Below, one piece after another: positions 27,351-35,630 of a stretch of 64,000 nucleotides of DNA; within the stretch, counting starts at the first letter, position 1; every line of letters starts with the position of its first letter. The notes beneath the pieces were generated by a model that was not told the DNA's origin, searched no databases, and saw nothing but the letters and a program-made list of their open reading frames with translations. The DNA lies in contig SHNE01000049.1 in assembly GCA_004295015.1 (NCBI GenBank), positions 124,001 to 188,000 of the forward strand. Direction: 5' to 3'. This DNA is from Bacteroidota bacterium. Its GTDB lineage: Bacteria > Bacteroidota > Bacteroidia > AKYH767-A > 2013-40CM-41-45. Made by a program: the position numbers and the translations under genes.

Positions 27351-28481
27351 ATGGAGAATAATCGATGTAAGATCTGTAATAGAGAAAGTTTAAAATTATT
27401 TATTGAATTTGACAGATATCCAAGAACTATCTCTAATCTTTTTAAGGATAAAGACTCTGCTCAAAAAGATTTTAGTAAAATTTCTTTCAATCAATGTGAC
27501 TTTTGCCATCATGTTCAGATTTCTCAGGATATGCCGCAACATTTCTACGAAGATTATATTATGACTGTCAGTCATTCATCAAAGATGAATAATTTCCAGA
27601 TCGAGCAAGCGAAATTTTTTGTCGATAAATTTAAATTGAAAGATAAAGATGTACTCGAGGTTGGATGTGGGGATGGAAATTTTTTAAGTATACTGAAGGA
27701 TTTACAAGTAAATGCATTTGGCAATGAGCCTTCAAAACCGTTCAGGGAGTTGGCATTAAAAAAGGGTCTGAATGTTGACTCAAGCTTCGTGAATGTAAAT
27801 TACAGACATCAGAATGCACCATTCGACGCCGTCGTTTCTCGGGAGGTCATGGAGCATGTTCCACAGCCCGTTGAGTTTTTAAGAGATATTCGTAGAGTTC
27901 TCAAGCCTCATGGTTTTGTCTTGATAGAGGTTCCAAATTTTGAAAAGGCACTGGATCAATCGAGGTATTATGATATGTTCCCTGATCATCTGTCTTATTT
28001 CACACGCGAGTCACTTACAGCTGCCATGCTGATTAGTGGCTATAAGAATGTGGAAATATACTACGGGATGGATAGTGAATTTATTTACGCTACCGCCCAA
28101 AATCATAGTGTCGAAAATTCGGATCTTGTTCAGGTTAAAACAAATGTTCAACATGATTTTGAATTGCTTTTCAAGGAGTATAAAAATATTGCAGTCTGGG
28201 GAGCCGGAGGAAAGGGAATTGCTGCTCTTGGTTCATTGAAAGACACTTCCAAAGTGAAATACGTCGTAGACTCTGATCCTTTTAAGCAGGATAAATACCT
28301 GCCCGCCTCAGGAATCAGGGTTTGTACCCCGGATGAATTCTTTTCAGATAAGAGCATTGATTTATTGGTAATAACAAATCTTGCATACACTGATGAAATA
28401 ACTACCCTTTTAAAGGCGAATAATTTTACTGCAAATGTTAAAATTCTTAGTAAGGACGGAGTCTCTGAGCTTCTGACCTAA
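27351..28481 (+). CDS. Second zinc-ribbon SAM methyltransferase
   Basis: A 376-residue protein with the same three-part plan as the C-methyltransferase at 23440: zinc ribbon (CKICNRES, CDFCHHVQ), SAM site VLEVGCGDGNFL (about residue 99) and the C-terminal motif IAVWGAGGKGIAALG. The REVMEHVPQPVEFL segment is typical of sugar C-methyltransferases. It begins 7 bases after the transketolase C half, so it belongs to the same operon. A second, differently placed methyl branch, or methylation of the transketolase product, is possible. Confidence 0.8.
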   Translation: MENNRCKICNRESLKLFIEFDRYPRTISNLFKDKDSAQKDFSKISFNQCDFCHHVQISQDMPQHFYEDYIMTVSHSSKMNNFQIEQAKFFVDKFKLKDKDVLEVGCGDGNFLSILKDLQVNAFGNEPSKPFRELALKKGLNVDSSFVNVNYRHQNAPFDAVVSREVMEHVPQPVEFLRDIRRVLKPHGFVLIEVPNFEKALDQSRYYDMFPDHLSYFTRESLTAAMLISGYKNVEIYYGMDSEFIYATAQNHSVENSDLVQVKTNVQHDFELLFKEYKNIAVWGAGGKGIAALGSLKDTSKVKYVVDSDPFKQDKYLPASGIRVCTPDEFFSDKSIDLLVITNLAYTDEITTLLKANNFTANVKILSKDGVSELLT

Positions 28482-28507
28482 TCACGAGTGAAATCAAGCA
28501 CCGGCAA

Positions 28508-29605
28508 TTGAAAAAGAAATTGACAATCTCTATTCCCACCTGGAACAGATCTATATATCTTAAAGATCTTTTGGATCAGTTGATAGAGCAGGTGAGAGAC
28601 TTTCAGTTTGAGCCGCATATTGAAATATTGGTTTCGAATAATGATTCTTCAGATGATACTGAGACAATTGTACTTGCACTCAGAGAGCAGCACTCATTTA
28701 TAAAATATCATCGGAATCCTGAGAACATTGGAGCTAAATCAAATGTAATCCGTTCCATGGAAATGGCTGAATCTGATTTTGTTATGGTTCTGGGTGATGA
28801 TGACCGTATAAGATATGATTGCCTGAAGGAGATTTTGTTTCTGTTGAATACGCTTGATCAACCCGGTATTTTAATTGACAAGTCAAATTCTAAAGTTGCA
28901 GGTAATTTTGACAATCAACCTCTTCCTCTTGAAGACCTGATAGATAACTTTTACTGGTACATTGGAAATGCAGGTGTATTTATTGTCAGGACAGAGTATA
29001 TGAGAAAGTTGTTGGCGGAAGTTAATTATGATGGATTAAATGAATGCTGGCCCCAAACTCAGGCTATGATTTTTGGGTCAATCAAGGCTCCGGGGAATAA
29101 AATTTATGTTTATGACTTGCATATACACGCAAAGAGCATTCACGAAGAAGTCATGATTTATAATTCATTTTATTTATGGAGAACTTGTACTCTTGAACTC
29201 GTAAATTCAATTAACGGAATCAGAAGCCTGATTAATGCTGAAATATATCAAGCTGCACTAAAATATATTAAGTCAAACATGCCGCAGCAATTATTTAATA
29301 TTTTGCAATGTGGAATTTTTGTTGATGATAAATTGCAGAGACGTAAAACCGGAAAACATATCATATCTAAAGCATATCTATTTTCGACAACAGGAAAATT
29401 GTATCTGTATTTTATTGCAACAGTTCTGCTTCTTCCTGTTGGCATTTCTAAATTACTCTCTAATTGCACTATTTATTTTCTTAAAGGGTCAGAAGGATTG
29501 AAGAAGAAGAATTTATTTGTAAAGCATGAGCTGGAAAAGAAGGCTGCCTTGCAAAAACAAAAAGTTAAATCAATCAGAACACTTGAATTTGAAATTGATA
29601 ATTAA
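28508..29605 (+). CDS. Glycosyltransferase family 2
   Basis: A 365-residue GT-A glycosyltransferase. KLTISIPTWNRSIYLKDLL at the N-terminus, VSNNDSSDDTE and the metal-binding FVMVLGDDDRI are the usual family 2 features. Hydrophobic residues near 300-325 may anchor it to the membrane. Start is TTG 28508; no ATG fits in frame. It closes the CDP-sugar run and could transfer the branched sugar. Confidence 0.82.
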   Translation: MKKKLTISIPTWNRSIYLKDLLDQLIEQVRDFQFEPHIEILVSNNDSSDDTETIVLALREQHSFIKYHRNPENIGAKSNVIRSMEMAESDFVMVLGDDDRIRYDCLKEILFLLNTLDQPGILIDKSNSKVAGNFDNQPLPLEDLIDNFYWYIGNAGVFIVRTEYMRKLLAEVNYDGLNECWPQTQAMIFGSIKAPGNKIYVYDLHIHAKSIHEEVMIYNSFYLWRTCTLELVNSINGIRSLINAEIYQAALKYIKSNMPQQLFNILQCGIFVDDKLQRRKTGKHIISKAYLFSTTGKLYLYFIATVLLLPVGISKLLSNCTIYFLKGSEGLKKKNLFVKHELEKKAALQKQKVKSIRTLEFEIDN

Positions 29606-29661
29606 TTATTTATTTAAGGAATTTCATGCTAATTGGGCATTTTGCAGAATTATGGGCTGTT

Positions 29662-29690
29662 TTTGTCTTTTGGAATAATTATTATATTTG
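29662..29690 (+). promoter_or_regulatory. Bacteroidota-type promoter for the Kelch gene
   Basis: TTTG at 29662-29665, a 17-base spacer and TATATTTG at 29683-29690. The coding start is at 29724. Confidence 0.7.
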
Positions 29691-29723
29691 AATGAAAATT
29701 AATTTTTAATAAAAAATCATAAA

Positions 29724-30959
29724 ATGAAAAAAAGCACTACGATTTTCTTTTTTGTTCTCATTGCCAATTTGAGTTTGGCGCAGTTAAGTTGGATTCGATT
29801 ATCTGACTTCCCGGGATGTGGAAAGCCGGGAGTCGCTGCCGTGTCATTGAATGGTAAAGGGTATATGGGCCTCGGCCTTGGAACAAACGGAATGGGTTGT
29901 ACTGATTGGTATGAATACAATTCTGCTACCAATGCCTGGACCCAAAAAGCATCTTTTCCTTCTACCGGAAGGTGGAGTACAGCATCTTTTGTTATCGGAA
30001 ATAAGGCCTATGTTTGTACCGGTGCCAAAGATGTAGGTTTGTCGAATGAGACTTGGGAATATGACCCTAACACTGATGCATGGACGCAGAAAGCGAATGT
30101 ACCTGGACCGGTCAGACAAAATGCAGTTGCATTTGCCATTGATAATATAGGCTATGTGGGCACCGGCTATAGTGCGAACACAACTTATGATGATTTTTAT
30201 CAATATGACCCAACTACTGATATGTGGACCGCCATAGCTAATTTCCCGGGGCCTACAAGAAGTGGTGCAACAGCATTTACAATTGGTTCTATGGGCTATG
30301 TGGGAATGGGAAACAATACAAACTCAACCAGTAACTTTCAGGATTTTTACGAATATAATCCTCAGACGGACGCGTGGACCCAAAAAACAGATTTTCCACT
30401 TCCCTATGTAGTTGCACCAACTGCCTATTCCGGATCAGCTGATTGCTATTCTTTGTGTGGATATTATTATCAATATTCAGGAATCACACATAATCCTCTC
30501 AACATGTTGTACAAGTATAATCAGGCTTCGGATTTATGGACATTGTCGGGTACATTCAGTGGTCTGCCGAGAGGTTATGCAGGTGGTTTCGCTCTTAGTA
30601 ATGATATCTATATTGGCGGAGGTGGACAGAAAAATGACGGTTCCGCCGCATCAATGCTTACCGATTTTTGGAAACTGAGTAATGGGCTTACCTTAAGAGT
30701 CGAAAATCCTGATACATATTCCGATTTCAAGATTATTCCTAATCCATCAACGCATTCAATATCATTCGATAATTCTTTGCATGGTAAAGAGTTCGAGTCG
30801 ATGCGGATATTCGATGTCTCCGGTAAATTTGTGGTTGAGAAAAGTATTAGCAGAGTGGATAAGTCTTTCGATATATCCTTCCTGTCAAATGGAATTTATT
30901 TTGTAGAACTTGTAACTGTTCGAGGTGAAGTGCTTGACAGCCGGTTTGTGAAAGAATAA
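29724..30959 (+). CDS. Secreted Kelch-repeat protein with T9SS type A sorting domain
   Basis: A 411-residue exported protein with signal peptide MKKSTTIFFFVLIANLSLAQ. About five to six Kelch repeats follow, each with a YVGTG/YVGMG strand and a YxYDPxTDxWTxxANFPGP block (for example EYDPNTDAWTQKANVPGP), giving a beta propeller over residues 25-320. The C-terminal ~80 residues (IIPNPSTHSISFDN, MRIFDVSGKFV, LSNGIYFVELVTV) are a type A sorting domain. It probably acts at the cell surface in binding; no enzyme motif is visible. Its own promoter and terminator make it a single-gene unit. Confidence 0.88.
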   Translation: MKKSTTIFFFVLIANLSLAQLSWIRLSDFPGCGKPGVAAVSLNGKGYMGLGLGTNGMGCTDWYEYNSATNAWTQKASFPSTGRWSTASFVIGNKAYVCTGAKDVGLSNETWEYDPNTDAWTQKANVPGPVRQNAVAFAIDNIGYVGTGYSANTTYDDFYQYDPTTDMWTAIANFPGPTRSGATAFTIGSMGYVGMGNNTNSTSNFQDFYEYNPQTDAWTQKTDFPLPYVVAPTAYSGSADCYSLCGYYYQYSGITHNPLNMLYKYNQASDLWTLSGTFSGLPRGYAGGFALSNDIYIGGGGQKNDGSAASMLTDFWKLSNGLTLRVENPDTYSDFKIIPNPSTHSISFDNSLHGKEFESMRIFDVSGKFVVEKSISRVDKSFDISFLSNGIYFVELVTVRGEVLDSRFVKE

Positions 30960-30978
30960 AAGAGCTCGTCTATTTAAT

Positions 30979-31011
30979 AAAATCGTGTTGCTTAATCAGT
31001 AACACGATTTT
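30979..31011 (+). terminator. Rho-independent terminator
   Basis: Stem AAAATCGTGTT (30979-30989) and AACACGATTTT (31001-31011) around an 11-base loop, running into nine T. It follows the Kelch gene stop by about 20 bases and could also serve the convergent YihY gene. Confidence 0.85.
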
Positions 31012-31051
31012 TTTTTGTGATACTTACAATTCGATCAGGTTATTTTTTATC

Positions 31052-32023
31052 CTAAAAGGCACGCACAGACTGCTTTTTAGCATTGTCAATGCTTGCATTT
31101 AATTCAAATCCGAGGATTAGAATTACAGAGTTGAAGTAAATCCACAGCATGATAACGATAAGAGTTCCTATCGATCCATAAATTTTATTATACTGACCAA
31201 AATGATTTACGAAATAGGCAAAACCAGTCGAAAGAATGATTGAAAGAAGTGTTGCCAGGGTCGAACCTGCTGAAATAAATCGGTAGGTTTTTTTGACTGC
31301 AGGCGCATAATAATAGAGAAATGATATGGCAAAAAAGAACAGCGCAAGAACCACTGTCCATTTTCCAAACATAATTAAAATTACCTGAGTCTTTGATTTT
31401 AGAATACTTTGCTCTACAAGATAGGCTGTTGCAACTTCACTGAAGATTATTAGGGTCGTGGAAATAATTACGAGTATTGATAAAATGAATGTTAGAACTA
31501 TAGCAACCTTTCTTTGCTGAAACGGAGTCCTTGACTCAACAACGTGATAGGAGCTGTTAAAGCCCCGCATCATTGTCATAAAGCCATTGGTTGTAAAATA
31601 CAATGCCATTATAAATCCAACCGAAAGCAGGCCGCCCCGCTGGATTCTGATTATATCTTCGATAGTGCTCCTCACCGTCAAATAAGCGTTTTGCGGTAAA
31701 ACACTTTCAATGAGCTTCATGATCTCATTCTGGAAATTATTTATTGGAACGTATGGTATGAGCGAGAAGAGAAAAATAATAGCAGGGAAGATGGCAAGGA
31801 AGAAACTGAATGCGAGCGACTGAGCTCGGGTAACTATAGATCCCCTTTGAATGCCGGTGAAAAAAAAGTCGGCCACATCATAGATTGGCATCTTCTCAAA
31901 GCCGGGTAAAGCGATCCTTTTTGTATAAGCAACAAAGTGCTTTACTATCGGCAGGCTTAGTGTTTTTCGCAGAAGCTTTTTACTAAGTTTATTTATTTTC
32001 TTTTTTTTTACTGTCTGGTTCAT
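31052..32023 (-). CDS. YihY/BrkB-family inner membrane protein
   Basis: A 323-residue polytopic protein of the YihY/virulence factor BrkB family. The conserved RAQSLAFSFFLAIFPAIIFLFS segment is followed by about five further helices and the GSIGTLIVIMLWIYFNSVILILG stretch typical of the family. The basic N-terminus (KKKKINKLSKKLLRK) should be cytoplasmic. The family's function is unsettled. Its ATG overlaps the nadC stop by 4 bases, so the two are translationally coupled. Confidence 0.9.
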   Translation of the reverse strand: MNQTVKKKKINKLSKKLLRKTLSLPIVKHFVAYTKRIALPGFEKMPIYDVADFFFTGIQRGSIVTRAQSLAFSFFLAIFPAIIFLFSLIPYVPINNFQNEIMKLIESVLPQNAYLTVRSTIEDIIRIQRGGLLSVGFIMALYFTTNGFMTMMRGFNSSYHVVESRTPFQQRKVAIVLTFILSILVIISTTLIIFSEVATAYLVEQSILKSKTQVILIMFGKWTVVLALFFFAISFLYYYAPAVKKTYRFISAGSTLATLLSIILSTGFAYFVNHFGQYNKIYGSIGTLIVIMLWIYFNSVILILGFELNASIDNAKKQSVRAF

Positions 32024-32880
32024 CCGGTCAATTTCATTGAGATATCCAGACTCTTATATGAATGAGTCAAAGCGCCTACAGATATATAATCGACACCAGT
32101 CTCGGCATAGGCCCGAATGTTTTCGAGTACGATGCCACCTGAAGCTTCAGTGATGAATTTATGTGATATTAATTTGATCGCTTCTTTTAAGATTGCAGGT
32201 TGAAAATTGTCAAGCATTATACGTTGAACACCGCCGGTCTGTAATACTTCTTTCACTTCGTCCAGATTTCTTGTTTCAATTTCTATGGGTAATGACCTGT
32301 TTGTTTCTTTTAGGTAGCTATTAGCTTTATGTATAGCATTTACAATTCCACCTGCAGCATCTACATGATTATCCTTGATGAGGATCATATCATACAATCC
32401 GAAACGATGATTACTACCACCGCCGGCAACAACCGCCCATTTCTCAAAGATTCGAAAGTTGGGTGTCGTTTTACGGGTATCAAGAATCTTTGCACCGGTT
32501 CCTTCTATTGCTTCAACGTATTTTCTGGTGAGACTGGCTATTCCACTCATCCTTTGCATACAATTGAGCAAAACCCTTTCTGCCCTAAGAATAGAACGAA
32601 TATTTCCTTGAATGTTTATTACAATTTGTCCCGGTTTAACTTGAGCTCCTTCAGCAACATTAACTTTTACTACAACAGAACTGTCAACCATATTGAGAAC
32701 TTGATCCGCTATCACCAGGCCGGAGATGACTCCATCTTCTTTAACCTTTACCACAGCGGTACCTGATGCATCAGGAGCAATAGTTGATAGGGAAGTGTGA
32801 TCTCCATCACCTTGATCCTCCAAAAGTGCGTACTTTAAAAATTCTGTGATGCTTAATCCTGTTGAAAAGCTTTGAAGCAT
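32020..32880 (-). CDS. nadC: Nicotinate-nucleotide pyrophosphorylase (carboxylating)
   Basis: Converts quinolinate and PRPP to nicotinate mononucleotide in de novo NAD synthesis. The 286-residue length is normal. Family motifs: EDQGDGDHTS near the N-terminus, CMQRMSGIAS, DTRKTTPNFR, GGGSNHRFGLYDMILIKDNH (substrate-binding Arg/His/Lys), IEIETRNLDE and IMLDNF. It is first in a two-gene operon with the YihY gene. Confidence 0.96.
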   Translation of the reverse strand: MLQSFSTGLSITEFLKYALLEDQGDGDHTSLSTIAPDASGTAVVKVKEDGVISGLVIADQVLNMVDSSVVVKVNVAEGAQVKPGQIVINIQGNIRSILRAERVLLNCMQRMSGIASLTRKYVEAIEGTGAKILDTRKTTPNFRIFEKWAVVAGGGSNHRFGLYDMILIKDNHVDAAGGIVNAIHKANSYLKETNRSLPIEIETRNLDEVKEVLQTGGVQRIMLDNFQPAILKEAIKLISHKFITEASGGIVLENIRAYAETGVDYISVGALTHSYKSLDISMKLTG

Positions 32881-32920
32881 ATAGATAAATTGGGAGACTT
32901 GATTGAATTAAAATTGGAGA

Positions 32921-32951
32921 CAAAAGTACAGAATCCACGACGGATCTCGAA
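32921..32951 (-). promoter_or_regulatory. Promoter for the nadC-yihY operon
   Basis: On the minus strand: TTCG (32951-32948), a spacer of exactly 19 bases, TACTTTTG (32928-32921). The -7 element is a perfect TAnnTTTG; the -33 element has one mismatch. nadC starts at 32880. Confidence 0.7.
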
Positions 32952-32991
32952 CGAATATCCGGATCCGGGTACAATCCAATAAATATTTTTT

Positions 32992-33387
32992 TTACTCGCT
33001 TTCGATTCGCAGTTCAAGCAAGGAATTCTTGCCATTTACAGTTTTCATGTAAAATGAAACTCTGTAAGTCTTTGCATTCGAGGAAGTAAGTGTGCCTATT
33101 CCGTATAAAGTGCCTTCCTGGGAGGATCCTTTATGCACTATCGTAAAGGATTTAGGAGAGTTTTTACTGAAAAAATCACGTAAAATTTGCTCTGCCTGAG
33201 CCTTTGAGTAGATATCCTCTTGATTAAGCAGAGTGAGATCGATTGTATTTCCAAAATAGATGGCTACTTGCCTGGCATCACCACTTCTGATGGCATTTCC
33301 AAAGTCATCATATACGTCTAGCGCTCGGGCAGTATGGAGTCCCAAGCTGAAGAGAATGAAAATGCAGATTTTAAGGGTATTTTTCAC
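32992..33387 (-). CDS. Secreted DUF4783 protein
   Basis: A small exported protein of the DUF4783 family (NTF2-like fold): signal peptide KNTLKICIFILFSLGLHTARA, then DVYDDFGNAIRSGDARQVA, QAEQILRDFFSKNSP and a C-terminal beta sheet (YRVSFYMKTVNGKNSLLELRIE). I prefer GTG 33387 (131 residues), which gives a standard signal peptide. TTG 33429 (145 residues) is also open, but it overlaps a TAAGTTG box resembling a -7 element. The family recurs near nadC in Bacteroidota. Function unknown. Confidence 0.78.
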   Translation of the reverse strand: MKNTLKICIFILFSLGLHTARALDVYDDFGNAIRSGDARQVAIYFGNTIDLTLLNQEDIYSKAQAEQILRDFFSKNSPKSFTIVHKGSSQEGTLYGIGTLTSSNAKTYRVSFYMKTVNGKNSLLELRIESE

Positions 33388-33571
33388 AGTCAGAGGGTTG
33401 CAATTATCAAGCCAATTCTTGCTTTTCAACTTATTTTTTACGTTTCTTTTTTAGAATGGTTCGGCCTGCATGTCAATTTCTTTTCAGTTTTTTTAACTCA
33501 TAAAATGTACATCTACATCGAAAATGGGCCTTTGATAAACGTATATTTCAAGAAAATTCAGCAGGCTTTCG

Positions 33572-34036
33572 ATGAAATGTGAATTGTACTTTGTTGGTAA
33601 AACCTCGGATAAATACCTTATCGAAGGTGTTGAGATTTATACTAAACGCTTGAGCCATTATCTGCCGGTGAACATTGTCATTATTCCTCCATCGACTTTA
33701 GCGGAAGCGAAAAAGGTTGTTGAAGAAGAGGGTAGAAATATTCTTAGCAAAATCAAACCCAGAGATTTTATCGTACTGCTTGATGAAACAGGGCAAATGC
33801 ATACCTCACCCGAGCTCGCACAAAAAATGCAGAAATGGATGGTGGAAGGCTACAGTAAGCTCGTATTTGTTTGCGGCGGAGCATATGGTTTGTCTCCCGA
33901 CTTAAAAAATCGGGCAAATTATATTTTATCAGCTTCCCGATTTACATTTACACATCAAATGATACGACTAATTTTGGTAGAGCAGTTATACCGTGCAATG
34001 ACTATTATTCGAAATGAATCTTATCATCATGGATAA
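33572..34036 (+). CDS. rlmH: 23S rRNA (pseudouridine1915-N3)-methyltransferase
   Basis: SPOUT-class methyltransferase that modifies pseudouridine 1915 of 23S rRNA in the assembled ribosome. 154 residues is the normal length. The knotted SAM site shows as FIVLLDETGQ, LVFVCGGAYGLSPDL and the C-terminal LSASRFTFTHQMIRLILVEQLYRA, with the family's terminal YHH. Divergent from the DUF4783 gene. Confidence 0.96.
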   Translation: MKCELYFVGKTSDKYLIEGVEIYTKRLSHYLPVNIVIIPPSTLAEAKKVVEEEGRNILSKIKPRDFIVLLDETGQMHTSPELAQKMQKWMVEGYSKLVFVCGGAYGLSPDLKNRANYILSASRFTFTHQMIRLILVEQLYRAMTIIRNESYHHG

Positions 34037-34159
34037 TTTTTTAGGTTTAATCATTTTTTCGTAAATCAGCCAACATCCAAGGATTGATAGTCTAATATAG
34101 CTGCTGCATAACAATATTTAGCTTTAATTTTCTATTGGAATACCATATTTCGATGGGCG

Positions 34160-34265
34160 CGTTGGCCCGACCAATTGCCGGGAAGCGTCAGCATGTGCGG
34201 CTGGCAGGGTCAATTGGTCTTGATTTTTTTGCTTACTTTTTTCATCAAGGAAAAAAGTGAGAAGG
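34160..34265. repeat. Two-hairpin intergenic element, probably a dispersed Bacteroidota repeat
   Basis: In the 328-base gap between rlmH and the next gene, GACCAATTG (34169-34177) pairs with CAATTGGTC (34211-34219) across a 33-base GC-rich inner segment. A second hairpin follows directly: 34232-34243 (CTTACTTTTTTC) pairs over 12 positions, one a G-T pair, with 34250-34261 around ATCAAG. The inner segment is more GC-rich than its surroundings. A short open stretch reads FLLTFFIKEKSEKG, a phrase I recall from many small hypothetical proteins in Bacteroidota intergenic regions, which suggests a dispersed repeat rather than a gene. Confidence 0.55.
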
Positions 34266-34364
34266 GTTTAGTGAACAGTATGGGCACGTGTGAAATGGTA
34301 GTCTGGAACTAGATGGCTAAACCTATAATTTTTTTTTGAATCTGATCGCCTGCACAACACTTAG

Positions 34365-35594
34365 TTAAAGATTTTTGTACACATCATTGTATTTTTTTAT
34401 CCCTTTTGCAAGGGAAAAAATTTCAATAGCGGCATTCCGGATTTTTTCCTTTGGCTCCTTCAAGAGCTGAGGAATCTGGCTAATAACAAAATCGTAGTCT
34501 TCATCAGTGAATGAGCGCACTATTGCCCCTGCATTTGAATCGCGGATTATCTGATCAATATCTCCAATGTTTGAATTGCAAATTATTGGAATTCCCATGC
34601 TCATAATTTCACCTTGTTTGGCAGGGGAGCTCGCTCGTTTTGAATAAACCGGTTTAATGAAAAATAAAGATAAATGAGCAAGACTTAGCAGAAGCGGAAC
34701 CTCTTTATGGTTTACCTTTCGTATGATAATATTTTCTGTTGGAATTCCTCTCTCTGCAGCATGCTTGCTTATTGATCGCTGATCTTCATGAGTGATAAAC
34801 AAAAATTTGGAGGCAGGATACCTGATCCTTAAGCGGACAAAAAAGTCAAGCATTTCTTCGAGCATATACCAGGTTCCAACTGCGCCTACATAGGAAATGA
34901 TGATATCTTCTTTATCAATGGACAATTCATCGGCCAGTTGTTTTTTTTCCTCCGGATCGAAAAGAGAATAATTAAAGAGGTTGGTGTCTGCACAACAGGG
35001 AATTACCTGAATGGGCAATGGTTGCCCGGGAATACTTTTCCAATTGTGTATCTCCCTCCGTGCATCATCTGTTAAGCAGATTGAATAGTCTGCCATTTCA
35101 AGGAACCGTGCTTCACGGTTTTTAAAAAAACGATAAATGAATCTATACAATATGGAACTTTGGTTCCACATTCCGCCATCTATTCTTTCGTCAGCATAAA
35201 AACCCCGCATGTCAAAAATGAATTTTAAACCAAATTTTCTTTTTAACATCAGGCCAATTAAACTTGTAATATAGCTGCGGCAATGAACGATATCGTATTT
35301 CTTTTTATTGCACAATTTTTTACACGCTCTCTGCATTTTGTAGACATCATACATTGTCGACAGCACAAGCGGACTTTTAGTATAAGGAATGTTTACCCAT
35401 TCAATCCCTTTGTTCCTTAGATCTTCTTTAATGGTTGAAATCAGACCATCATTTCCTTTTTTCTCTGAACTTACGATAGTAATTTCATGACCTAACTTGC
35501 TCAGTCCACTTAGGTATGTCAAAATTTGACTTTGACCAAGAGGGTCTGATAATCCGTCATAAGTGAGATAAAGTATTTTTTTTCCTTGAATCAT
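34365..35594 (-). CDS. Glycosyltransferase family 4
   Basis: A 409-residue GT-B retaining glycosyltransferase. N-terminal acceptor part with LTYDGLSDPLGQSQILTYL and YDIVHCRSYITSLIG; C-terminal donor part with ISYVGAVGTWYMLEEML and the donor-binding SSPAKQGEIMSMGIPIICN, where the usual E-x7-E motif is partly changed. It is last of three minus-strand glycosyltransferases (34365-37785), 36 bases after its neighbour, and similar to it in the donor motif. Substrates cannot be read from sequence. Confidence 0.83.
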   Translation of the reverse strand: MIQGKKILYLTYDGLSDPLGQSQILTYLSGLSKLGHEITIVSSEKKGNDGLISTIKEDLRNKGIEWVNIPYTKSPLVLSTMYDVYKMQRACKKLCNKKKYDIVHCRSYITSLIGLMLKRKFGLKFIFDMRGFYADERIDGGMWNQSSILYRFIYRFFKNREARFLEMADYSICLTDDARREIHNWKSIPGQPLPIQVIPCCADTNLFNYSLFDPEEKKQLADELSIDKEDIIISYVGAVGTWYMLEEMLDFFVRLRIRYPASKFLFITHEDQRSISKHAAERGIPTENIIIRKVNHKEVPLLLSLAHLSLFFIKPVYSKRASSPAKQGEIMSMGIPIICNSNIGDIDQIIRDSNAGAIVRSFTDEDYDFVISQIPQLLKEPKEKIRNAAIEIFSLAKGIKKYNDVYKNL

Positions 35595-35630
35595 TTCTTT
35601 TATTATTCAGCATTCAACGGCAGCATGCGT

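Noticed and set aside
32329..32766. Plus-strand open frame of 145 codons
   Set aside because: Antisense to nadC, which has all its catalytic motifs.
33334..33582. Plus-strand frame of 82 codons leading into rlmH
   Set aside because: Overlaps the DUF4783 gene in antisense and shows no family; rlmH has a clear start at 33572.
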